A stretch of DNA of 64,000 nucleotides from Phytophthora quininea (taxonomy: Eukaryota; Oomycota; Peronosporomycetes; Peronosporales; Peronosporaceae), in assembly GCA_011947345.1 (NCBI GenBank), contig JAAVTG010000109.1:31330-95329 (forward strand). The letters are read 5' to 3'. Of the stretch, positions 55,603-64,000 are shown one piece after another. Under the pieces are notes generated by a model. It was not told the DNA's origin. It worked only from the letters and a program-made list of their open reading frames with translations, and did not search any database. The position numbers and the translations under genes are program-made. The first letter of the stretch is position 1; each line of letters begins with the position of its first letter.

Positions 55603-57970
55603 GGTTGGGACGGAGGCAGTGCAGGCCGTGGCGCTTCGCTGTGCGCGCCACCGGCCGCGTTCTGTCGAACCATCGCACGGAACTTGATCACATCTGGGCA
55701 CTTAGCGGCTACGTGCCCTTCTCCTTCACAGAGGAAACAAGTGGGGACCCTCCGAGGCGGTCGTCCTCCACCACCTCCACCACGGTAGCTTCTTGGCTCC
55801 GTGCACTCCATTGCGAAATGGCCAAACTCGCCGCACTGGATACAATTTCCAGTCTGACGCGGACAAGCATCTCTTCCGTGACCAAGACGGTGGCAACGTC
55901 CGCAAACAGTAGCTCCTTCTTGCGTACGCTGGTCGGAGCCCATACGTATCCCACGGAACGGCTCACCGCCACCTTGCCCGCTTGGCCCATTCGTAAGAGC
56001 CGGCTGAGGAGTCATGTTGGCCACTGTTGCCGCAGGAGCGTTGCGGTTCCTCGGGGAATGGGGCGAACGCATCGCCTGCTGCTGTTGCTCTTCCATCTGC
56101 ATCTGCTGAGCCATCAGCAGAGACTGCATCTGAGCAAGACGCTTGTCGACCTCCTCCAGCACGGGACTGGTCTTGGACACTGCTTCATCAGTAAACTCGT
56201 CGTCTTCTTCAATAGGACGATGCATTTCCATACGTAACAAGAATTCACAGGCGTCAGGGATGTTGTCGACAAAGCTCGTACGGAGCACCGCACGGATGGC
56301 CTTGTTACGCAGGCCCTTGCAGAACAGTTGATACCGCATCTTCGGGTCACTGTAGTTGAGAGAGTCGCATAGATCAGAGACTCGATCTCCCCATTCCTCA
56401 ATAGATTCGCTTCGATCACGCTTGAACGAGTTCCCTCGGGCCCAAAGCTTGTCCGCGGACTGGCTCACGAACTTGTTATGGAAGCGCACATGCAGCGTGC
56501 TGAAGTCACGGATGTTCGAGGCGCTCCACCACTTGCGACCGGTTTCTCCGTTCAGCACACGCTGGAACGCTAGCAACCTTGTTGGTTCGGGCAACACAGC
56601 CGTGTTCGCCTCGAACGCATCCCAGAACTGACGCGCCTTGACCGGAGTTGATCCGTCCGAGAAGAACGGAGGCAGCCAGTCCACCAAACGCAAAGCGTCA
56701 CGAGTCAGAGGCGTCTGAGGAACCAATTGTCCAGTCGACGGAGTTGTAGCTGACACAGCAGGCCTCGTGGAATAACCACTGGGCGCCGAAGCAGCATAGT
56801 TTCCAGTAGACGTTCGGGGGTACTCGCTGGACGGCATCGTACCATAGTCGTATCCTCTAGCGTAACTTACCGACGGAGCTGTAGAAGTCCTAGTCACGGT
56901 CGTGGAGGCTGGAACTGAGGGAGCGGCTCCGGCCACGTAGCTTCCCGACGGGAAATTCTGCGAGGCGCTAGGGACTTGACGCCCTCGTAGCGATGACACG
57001 CCCATGCGAGGTTGCGTCTGTCCGCCTTCAAGTCCGACGGCCGCAAACTCCGTCTTCACTGAGGCGGGCACCGTTCCAGCTCCACCTCCAAACCCATAAC
57101 TACGTCCGTAACCCCAGTGCTGCTTCCTTGAGTCACCATCATCGATGCGTGGCTCCGTTCCGGTGTATACGGGGATGGTTCCACTCTGCGTTACTTGCGA
57201 GGATTGTCCTTCGGAGAAGGAGACGCTCGGTCCCTTCTTGTCCTGGGTCGGTTCGGCGGGAACGGAGAGAGGAGCAAAACGTGTCTTGGGGTCCGTCAGT
57301 AGCGCTGCCGCCGACTCGGCATGCTTGCCGAGCCGGGTAAGCTCTCCCGCGTCGAGCTCGGACAGATTGTCAGGGTTCGGTCGAAGTTTCCGGTCCTTTA
57401 TCACCTCATTCAGCATAGCACCCAAGGCCAGGACCTCTTCGTCAGGAATGCCCGGCCAGGCCCCAGGCTCTCCACAGTGCTTCTCCATCTCGGCCCATAT
57501 TGCCTTGCGTTCCTCCTCGTCGTACGTTCCTTCCTTCTTGATCCTTCGTAGTTGCTCCTTATCCGAGGTCAATTGTCCTGTAAAGCGTGAGTCTCCCGAC
57601 ACCACCGCACCCTCAGCGGATGGAACGCTCGGACGCTTCCCTTCGGGTCCATACTTCCTCCAGTCTTGTGTCGCTCAGTAAGGGCTTTGCGGATCGAGGC
57701 TCTTCCAGCTGCCGTGTCTGCCAGAGAGGCCGACCCTCCTTTCGTTGCGGGCAACTTGCCCGACTTGTCGTCTCCGAGAAAACCAGTCCTCAACTTCGGC
57801 CTTCCGTCTTCGTCAAGCACCATGCGCCCTTGCTCGTCGTACTGCAAGACGCCCTTTTCTTCATACTTGGAGCTGCCCGACGCAGGAGCCAGCTCTTCTA
57901 CTTCCGCTATCACATCCGTGCCGGTCGGTACCGCCGCAGCACGCGTATCATCACCCGGACTGGTCGACAT
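55599..57970 (-). CDS. gag: Gag of element C (no premature stop)
   Basis: The main frame is open from about 57674 to 55599 without interruption, and includes all three CCHC knuckles (first knuckle CGRCHRLGHGRDAC). The N-terminal frame starts at ATG 57970 and overlaps it in the -1 sense, as in A. Confidence 0.9.
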
Positions 57971-58367
57971 GATCGCACCAATCGTCCTTTTCACTTCCTT
58001 GTTCACTTCCGAGCGCTCCACGAACGCTGATCCAGTCCCTGTACTCACGCTGCTATCCGAGCAGCCTCAAAAGTTCTTCAAACACGAACGCTCTGTATCC
58101 TTAGCGTTATCCCGCGAACTTTGCACCTGAAACCCACGACAGCCCTGAACGCTCCTTAGTGCGGCTGCGGCACGGACCCTTGTCGACGTGCACTCCCGAA
58201 ATTCACTAGCAAAGGCCTCCGAAACACGGCCTACTTAACAAAGCGATCACGCGAATCACGCTTGACGCTGTCACTTAACCACGCGAGACCTGGTCTCGAA
58301 CCAACGCGCTACTGGCGCTCACACACACGCAACTCCACAAGCGGAGATACCCTGCTTCTCCACCAAA

Positions 58368-58865
58368 TGTCCCGTGGTGGGGGTGACGGTTGGGCCGCCG
58401 CGAGCTTGGCTAGGGCTCAACCATCGGCCGGGACAGAAGACCTTGACAGTCGGGGTTGAGTACCTCCGGTGTGGGACAGAGTATGCAGCGCTGGCTTCTC
58501 CACGCGCCCACCCGTCCTTCTTCACGAGCACGCGCCCCAGCATGACATCTGTCCTTTGGATCGACCGCCCTCCTCACCTAGAGCCTTCAGCGTGCCACGC
58601 CACGCCTGACACCCGTCCTCCGCATCCCCAACTTGCCCTCCACTTGGTCGTCTTGGGCCTGAGTCGAAGATGGTGCGAGGCGAGCTGGCGCGCTCGCCCG
58701 CGGCTTGGCCTACTCTCGCCAAACTCCTTCTTGGATGACTGCCTCGCCCTGTCGCTCGCGGTACTCAGACTCACGTAGAGTGTAGCCAACGGGCGGAACG
58801 GAGCCAACAGGCGGAACGGAGCGGTTGCCGTCCCAGGGTCGCGCTGTACACGTCGACCCGGGACA
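58368..58865 (-). repeat. 5' LTR of element C with internal deletion
   Basis: 498 bases; both LTR ends are present. About 180 bases are missing near 58490, where CAGCGC of one side meets CAGCGCTGG of the other, a microhomology deletion. It also has its own substitutions near the end (GCTGTACACGTCG), so the two LTRs of C are clearly not a fresh identical pair. Confidence 0.88.
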
Positions 58866-59265
58866 CAGTACTGTCATCGGAGTTGTCCTTGCCGTTTGCT
58901 TGCCGCGTGCTACTCGTGCCATGCAGGCAATGCTAGTAGCGAAAAGAGCGGTGTTGTCTTGCTGTCTCCGTGCTATGGTAAATGCTGTTCTCGTTGCCGC
59001 CGCCGCTGACAATAGCGCTGTGCCAGCACAATCACGCTGGATCACGCGGACAAAGATCGCTTGTCTCTTTGAACCACGTCAGCATCGTGTCACGAGCAAA
59101 GGTCCCCGATCGGTGGCTGGGAAAGCACTCGCCTTGTCAGCAGCAACGTCGAGCACTGCTCCGTGGATTTAGTACGAACAGCGAGCGTGTGAGGAGATAC
59201 ACGTAGGAATGCCTTCTTGTTGCCAACACCGACACGTTCACTACTCGTACCTACTCAAAATGACT
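58866..59265. other. Single-copy DNA right of the repeat block, no supported gene
   Basis: This connects the end of element C with the next host gene. The open frames here have no recognisable content. Confidence 0.55.
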
Positions 59266-59916
59266 TCACTCTGCCTTCTCCATGGCCTGCACCCAGCGCC
59301 AGACCAAACTGTTCACGCGCAGCTTGGCCGTCATGACCAACTGCTCGTCGAGGTCGCTGTCCTTGAGGCTGCTCATGGCTGCCGCTGTGGCCTGCACCGC
59401 CGTCGACAGCTGCACCACCTCCTCCAGCCGCTGCTTGCGGTCCGCCAGCTCCCCGTCGCGTCTCGTTAGTTGCTCCGAGTGCTCTGCCGGCTCCTCCTCC
59501 AGGGACTGGCTCACCCGCTTTGTTGGCGGCAGACGACGCCGCTTGGAGCCCGCAGCTATTGATTGCGATGGTTGCTCGTGGCCTTCACGATTACTGCGCT
59601 TCACTGCCGCGAGGTGAGGCCGTTGCCGTTTGCTCGTCAGTTGTTCTTCCTCCTCTTCTTGTCTCGGTGGGGTGGCCGCGCCAGCCTCTCTGGGTGTTGC
59701 TGGCATCTCGTGTTGGGCCTGGTAGTAGCCGTAGAGGAGGTCGATGAAGCCCTGTTTGTGGTTCTTCGTCGAGCGGCGGCCCTGCGCCTCGAGCTGCAGC
59801 CTCCCGCAGGCGGTACGCAGCTCCTTGGCGCGGTGTTGCTCCAGCAGAGTGCGAACCGCGTCCTCAGTTGTGTCGTCCGGCAGGCTGTCGACGAGCGCCA
59901 CGATCGGGTCCGCCAT
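59266..59916 (-). CDS. Uncharacterised basic protein, probably nuclear
   Basis: A 216-residue protein of no family I recognise. The N-terminal 60 residues (DDTTEDAVRTLLEQHRAKEL, STKNHKQGFIDLLYGYYQAQ) look like a small helical domain, possibly SAP-like. The middle is a low-complexity linker with nuclear-localisation-like clusters (SKRQRPHLAAVKR, GSKRRRLPPTKR). The C-terminus is a predicted helix or coiled coil (RRDGELADRKQRLEEVVQLS) ending VWRWVQAMEKAE. The ATG at 59916 is the first in frame. It is 74 bases downstream of the next minus-strand gene, with the same orientation. Confidence 0.6.
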   Translation of the reverse strand: MADPIVALVDSLPDDTTEDAVRTLLEQHRAKELRTACGRLQLEAQGRRSTKNHKQGFIDLLYGYYQAQHEMPATPREAGAATPPRQEEEEEQLTSKRQRPHLAAVKRSNREGHEQPSQSIAAGSKRRRLPPTKRVSQSLEEEPAEHSEQLTRRDGELADRKQRLEEVVQLSTAVQATAAAMSSLKDSDLDEQLVMTAKLRVNSLVWRWVQAMEKAE

Positions 59917-59990
59917 GGTCGAAAGCTTCTTTTCGAGTTGTGATGGCCAAGTGCAACTTTGTTTATTATCTTATTCATATCTTATGAAGG

Positions 59991-61247
59991 TCAAAAGCGA
60001 TGCCATGGCACTTTGTCGACTCTACTGGACGAAGGAGAAGGCGCTGATGCGCCCGCTGTCCAGCCTCGTGGAGCGAGACTCCCGCTGACCGTGATGGCAG
60101 ATTGGTTGGCAGTGGTCTGCACTGAACTGCCATAGATCCACGAGTTCCGGACGCTCTGCGGTCCTGGAGAAGCCTGCAGCTTCTGGAACGGCATGAGGTT
60201 GTCGTCGTCTTGCTCGGACTTTTGGGTGCTGTTGCGACGTCTCCACGAGGCCTGCACTGCCTGGGAGACCTTCGGACTCATCGCCAACGACGGTCGCGGG
60301 TGCTGGACGACAAGCGACGTGCTCTTGGACATGAGGAAGGCCGGCTTGAAGACCTTGTCCATCGCCGAGTCTGGTTTGTCGACCGGAGTTTGCACGACTA
60401 GGGTCGGCTTCGTCACTGTCTTCTTCTGCTTCAGCTGCACATGGCGGACGTGGGGCTTTGCAGAGTTTCCCTTCGGGATGAGGACTGGGTTGATGCCGTT
60501 CGACCGGATGAGCGACAGCAACTTGCGAGCACCCTCGCGGATCACGTGCTTGTGGATGCCTGTGCGAAGAGCGTCGATCTGCTGCAGCAACGTTAAGTTG
60601 GCCTGGAAGGCCGGCAGATAGCGCGGGGCGAACGGCTTGATCTCCACCAACATCTGCATCAGCACCAGAGCTTTGGCTTGCATCTGCCAGTTCTTCTGTG
60701 CAACGCCGTCTTGAAGACGCGCAGAGAAAGCTTCCGCCACTTTGGTAGCGTCTAGACGCGGGATTTGAGTAAGAAGTCGCTGCACGCTGTTGGAGTCTGG
60801 GATGCCCTGAATGCCACCAGGAGGCGTGCACACCGCCACGAGCTTGGCCTCGTAGCCGCTGGATTTGTCAGCGACGTTGGCAAGGTCATAACTATCAGAA
60901 GAGCAGCAAAGTGTTAGTTGATGCGGAGGATATCGGTGATCAAATCTTGAACTCACTTGTCAAGCTCGGCGTCGGGGTGAGACCCACCCACGACATGCGC
61001 ACCGCTCTCGTCGGCTTGCTGTCCACGACCGGAGCGTCGCTCTCGTTCACCTCCTCTTCGTTCTCCAGCAACGCGCACCGCTTATCCGGCTCAAAGTCCT
61101 GGTAGTCCCAGTCCTCACTGCAACAGAAGATGTTATCAGTTCTTTCACAATTGCACCGGAATCGTGCAGCTCAACTCACATTGCCTGCTCGACCTGGTGC
61201 AGGTACTTGTCCTTGAGTCCGTCCAAGAAGTGCATGGCCTCTTCCAT
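59991..61247 (-). CDS. ENTH/VHS-like helical-domain protein, two introns, one-base frame break
   Basis: Exon 1 is 61247-61180 (MEEAMHFLDGLKDKYLHQVE), exon 2 is 61117-60957 and exon 3 is 60891-59991, with introns of 62 and 65 bases (GTGAGT...TTGCAG, GTGAGT...GATAG). The region YDLANVADKSSGYEAKLVAV to about GARKLLSLIRSNG has the helix pattern of ENTH/VHS/ANTH membrane-trafficking domains (WQMQAKALVLMQMLVEIKPF). A basic, Ser/Pro-rich, probably disordered tail follows. Exon 2 begins in an acidic frame (EDWDYQDFEPDKRCALLENE) and must end in the next frame (SHPDAELDNYDLAN) for exon 3 to continue. One extra G in the run near 60980 reconciles them. The family assignment is tentative; the exon structure is better supported. 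Confidence 0.6.
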
Positions 61248-61681
61248 TGTCGTTGGTTGGTGGGTTTGAGTTGAGTTGCTGTGGAGCTGTGCGAATTCGA
61301 AATGCCTTGATCGACCGGCGCCATTTTCCTTCTCGACGTCCTCACATCCAGCCTCAGAACCGCTTTGAATAAGGCTCAGGCTCCTTCCGACACTTGTCTG
61401 GGTAAGTTGTTAGCGATAATTTTGGCTCTCCTGTTCAAATCGATGGACAACTTCAACACTGCAGCAAAAACGGAAAGGGAGATGGCTGCATTAACTACCT
61501 ACGGCAGCAACATGCACGACGTGAGGAGCGTCTATCCTGGCGACAAGTGCGGAGGTGCCAGCCTGTTAACGCCTTGCACAATAAACTTCCACTCGTTCGC
61601 ATCTATCTGCGTGCTGTCCGTCGCCAAAGGGCACAAAACGCCTCTCCTCCTGCCTGCTGCTGCCTGTTTATCGTCGCTAGC
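61248..61681. other. Intergenic region
   Basis: Upstream of the ENTH/VHS-like gene and downstream of eIF3i, both on the minus strand. No supported gene or RNA seen. Confidence 0.55.
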
Positions 61682-62658
61682 TTACTTGACATCGAGCTTC
61701 AGGTAGTCGTTGTCGAAGTGGTGCAGTCGCACGTAGCCGTCCTCCGCTCCAGAGGCGTAGCTCTTGCCGTTCGGGTGGAAGGCGATGGTGTTGATGGGGC
61801 CGAAGTGGCCCTTGACACGACCGAACTCCTCCTGGAAGACCATGTGGAAGAACCGAGCTTCGAACTTACCCACGCGGCCAGAGGTGGTGGTGACACTCAT
61901 GGCCTCCTGACCACCGCCCAGCACCACGTGCTCCTTGATGGGGAGATGGCCGCCGAGTTGACCGGACGGTCCGTCTCGTAGACCTTGAGCACCTTGAGCG
62001 TCTCAACGTCCAGCAGTTTGGCCGTGTTGTCCTTAGAGCTCGTGATCATGAGCGTCTTGCTCTTGTTGAAGGCCACGTTGGTGATCTCGCCCGTGTGGAC
62101 GTCGTGGCTCTCCAGGAATTCGCCCGTCTTGGGGTCGAACAGTTTGATGGTTCCATCCCCGCCCGTCGTCATGATGGCTCGGTTGAGCGGCATCCAGTAG
62201 GCGCCAGTGATGCGGCCGTCGTGGCCGTGGTTGGTGATGGTCAGCACCGGCTCGGCCGTCTGCTGCGCCGGGTCGGCCGCCAGCTCGTACACGAAGACGG
62301 CGGCCGGACGGTCCGAGAACTTGTCGGCCACCGACACAAAGTGCTTGTCGCCCGTGCTGAAGTTGACGCAGCGCGCCGGCCCCGTGTGCGGGAAGCTGAA
62401 GAGCTCCTCGCCCGTTTGCACGTCCCAGAGCTTCACGGTGGCGTCGGCGGCGGCCGTCAGCAGACGCTCGCTGTGGTAGCTGACGTCGCAGGCCCAGACG
62501 GCACCCGAGTGGCCCACGTACGTGCCGAGGCGCTCGCCCGAGTCGCTGAACCAGACGTTGGGCGTGTGGTCCTTGGCGCACGAGAACAGCAAGTCACCAC
62601 GGTTGTACTTGACCATGGTGAGCGAGCGCGAGTGGCCCTTGAGCAGGATCGGACGCAT
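61682..62658 (-). CDS. EIF3I: Translation initiation factor eIF3 subunit I (WD40), one-base frame break
   Basis: A core subunit of the eIF3 complex that assembles the 43S initiation complex in the cytosol; it is a seven-bladed WD40 propeller. [19 protein letters not shown] and [20 protein letters not shown] are the typical N-terminus. Further blades contain [70 protein letters not shown] and, in the next frame, [20 protein letters not shown] and [11 protein letters not shown]. The frame breaks at the G-run 61940-61943 (plus strand). One extra base gives about 325 residues, the normal family length. The start is ATG 62658. A true null allele of this essential gene is improbable, so I read the break as a consensus error. 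Confidence 0.93.
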
Positions 62659-62803
62659 GGCGGACGGAAGGGGAGGACGAAGAGCAGGACGACCCAAGCA
62701 ATAATGACGAGCGACTGGCCACCAATCTTGTAGTACATATAGTGAATCATAGATAAATGACATGGAAAGATAGAGGCATTTGACCTGCGGGGCAGTTGTC
62801 AAC
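62659..62803. promoter_or_regulatory. Shared promoter region of eIF3i and the FAM185A-like gene
   Basis: Only about 145 bases separate the start codon of eIF3i (leftward) from the first plausible start of the rightward gene, so the two promoters must overlap or be shared. I found no convincing initiator consensus inside it. Confidence 0.45.
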
Positions 62804-64000
62804 ATGCTTCGTCGGCTGCTTGTTGAGCGTCCACCGCGCGTTCTCGTCGTCCTCCGCCGTCTCTCTGTCGCGGTTGAGCGCCCAGTGCCGCGTGCGTTTC
62901 CAGGTGAGCGACGCCGCCGCCTCCCACGTGCAGATCGTGCCCGTGCTAAGCCCCGACGAGTTCCAGCTGCGGGTCTCGTCGGCTACAGCGCCGGACCTCG
63001 ACGCCCGACAAGTGTTTTCCATCGAGGAGGACTCTGCAGTCAACTCTGAAGACTCTGACAACGTCAAGGCCCTGTTAATCAGTAAAAATCAAGCGTTTAA
63101 AGCGCTGGACACGACCGTCCAGTTGCTGCTACCCCACACCGTGGATCTGAACGTTGCAGTGGCCAACGGCAGCGTCCAGCTGCAGAGCAAAGTCGAAGGA
63201 GACGTGAAAGTGGTGGTCGGTCGCGGAGACATCCACGTGGACAAGGTGCGGGGCCAGGAGGTGACGTTGAAGACCAATGGCGGCACCATCAAGGTGGACT
63301 CCCTTGTAGAGGGCGAGACCGTCAGACTCGAGGCTGCAGACGCCATCCATTGCAAGAAACTGATGGCTGGCAAGGCCGAGATCAAACTGGGCAAGAAGAA
63401 CCCGACGGCCGAGTCGGAGTTCGGCGCCATCTACGCGGCCACGACCAGCATCGCATCGACGGTGCAGAGCGGGCAATCCAAACTCCGGGTGGGCAATGTT
63501 CATGGGTATCTGAGAGTGGCCAGTCAAGGGCTCGAGAGTGTTCAGGTGGACAGTGTGACGGGCTCACTAGATCTAGAAGACACTGGGGACAAGTGCAATG
63601 TAGTAGCGCACTTTGACTCGTGGACGGAGGACGCAGCCAGCAGTATCCTGGTGGGAGGCAACGTCCACGTCTCGCTTCAGCCGGCGGCGTCGATCGACGT
63701 AGAACTGCATGGCACTAAAGTGACGGTGGGGGAAGGCTGTCAGTTTGATAACAGCGAGATGGATCAGCTGGATGAAGACTACGCAGTGTTCACGGGCGAA
63801 CTACGAGCTCAAAAGGACACAATGGCGTCGTCGGGATCGTCGGGGAAGATCAATCTGGACCACGCCAAAGACGACGCCATGCGGACGTCGTTCTTCATGC
63901 GTGAGGATGGCGACAAGGACAGCTCCCAAGAGAGTCGATCGCCCCGACTGTTTGTCCACGCGCTGAGTGGGGGTCTCGTTGGACCAACTGGACTGGATGG
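62804..64000 (+). CDS. FAM185A-like protein (DUF4097-type beta-helix), 3' end outside window
   Basis: The phase of 62901 (FQVSDAAASHVQIVPVLSPD) is open to the end of the window. It encodes repeated short beta-strand motifs typical of DUF4097/adhesin-like beta-solenoids: VDLNVAVANGSVQLQSKVEG, DVKVVVGRGDIHVDKVRGQE, VTLKTNGGTIKVDSLVEGET and LRVASQGLESVQVDSVTGSL. This is the architecture of FAM185A. The 5' end is unresolved. The ATG at 62804 (MLRRLLVERPPRV, mitochondrial-presequence-like) is in another phase from the open frame, whose own upstream part (SVHRAFSSSSAVSLSRLSAQ) also looks like a presequence but lacks a Met. A single extra base in the sequence or a missed intron would explain this. 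Confidence 0.7.

Larger units (their letters stand above)
41197..58737. repeat. Right arm of the 17.7 kb inverted repeat
   Basis: Reverse complement of 11247-28968 with the same order of parts. It is interrupted relative to the left arm only by small indels and the deletion inside the 5' LTR of C. Confidence 0.9.
45987..58865 (-). mobile_element. Gypsy LTR retroelement, copy C (best preserved gag-pol)
   Basis: In minus orientation, with a complete 3' LTR (left) and a 5' LTR carrying an internal deletion (right). It has the longest uninterrupted Gag frame, an intact linker ORF, an intact Pol core and an intact chromodomain-like tail. It still shares with A and B the Gag frame overlap, the TAG before protease and the stops after the integrase core. 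Its right flank (CAGTACTG from 58866) is single-copy DNA. Confidence 0.92.

Noticed and set aside
58825..59172. A 115-residue plus-strand frame right of element C
   Set aside because: It starts inside the LTR, continues into unique DNA, and has no recognisable content.
1..64000. CRISPR arrays, bacterial operons, ribosome-binding sites, rRNA or tRNA genes
   Set aside because: The gene structure is eukaryotic with short introns; no spaced direct repeats or structural RNA genes were seen.

Overview
The window looks like nuclear DNA of an oomycete, most likely Phytophthora or a close relative. The evidence is GC-rich coding DNA, introns of only 62-86 bases with GT..AG ends, an oomycete-type initiator motif upstream of one gene, a cluster of bZIP proteins with a basic region of the form N-R-E-x-M, and a large chromovirus-like Gypsy retroelement. 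The species cannot be named from the sequence.

Layout. Bases 1-9300 are a host gene block: the C-terminus of a plasma-membrane-type Ca2+ ATPase, a biotin synthase with one intron, SURF2, three bZIP-type proteins (two of them tandem paralogues) and a START-domain lipid-binding protein. Bases 10570-58865 are a repeat block of about 48 kb built from three copies (A, B, C) of one roughly 13 kb Gypsy element, two extra inverted LTRs, two extra C-terminally truncated copies of the START gene region, and two copies of a mosaic of other retroelement sequence. Bases 59266-64000 return to host genes: a small basic nuclear-looking protein, a two-intron gene with an ENTH/VHS-like helical region, eIF3 subunit I, and the start of a FAM185A-like protein divergent from eIF3i.

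The repeat block is a giant inverted repeat. The left arm (11247-28968) carries element A, a fragment, a mosaic and START copy 2. The right arm (41197-58737) is its mirror image, and the 12.2 kb between them is element B. The breakpoints fall inside LTRs and share a 4-base CATC/GATG duplication, the footprint expected when one copy inserts into the LTR of another. Read support at these junctions decides whether this is real or an assembly product.

The element encodes Gag with three CCHC knuckles, a linker ORF, protease-RT-RNase H-integrase, and a GPY/chromodomain-like tail. Between pol and the 3' LTR it carries two unusual genes: a long ORF on the opposite strand with an acidic, lysine-rich tail, and a sense ORF with about four membrane segments.

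Single missing bases, mostly in short homopolymers, break SURF2, a bZIP gene, the ENTH-like gene and eIF3i, and separate the element copies from one another. Because eIF3i is essential, most of these are more likely consensus errors than real mutations, and frames in this window should be read with that in mind.
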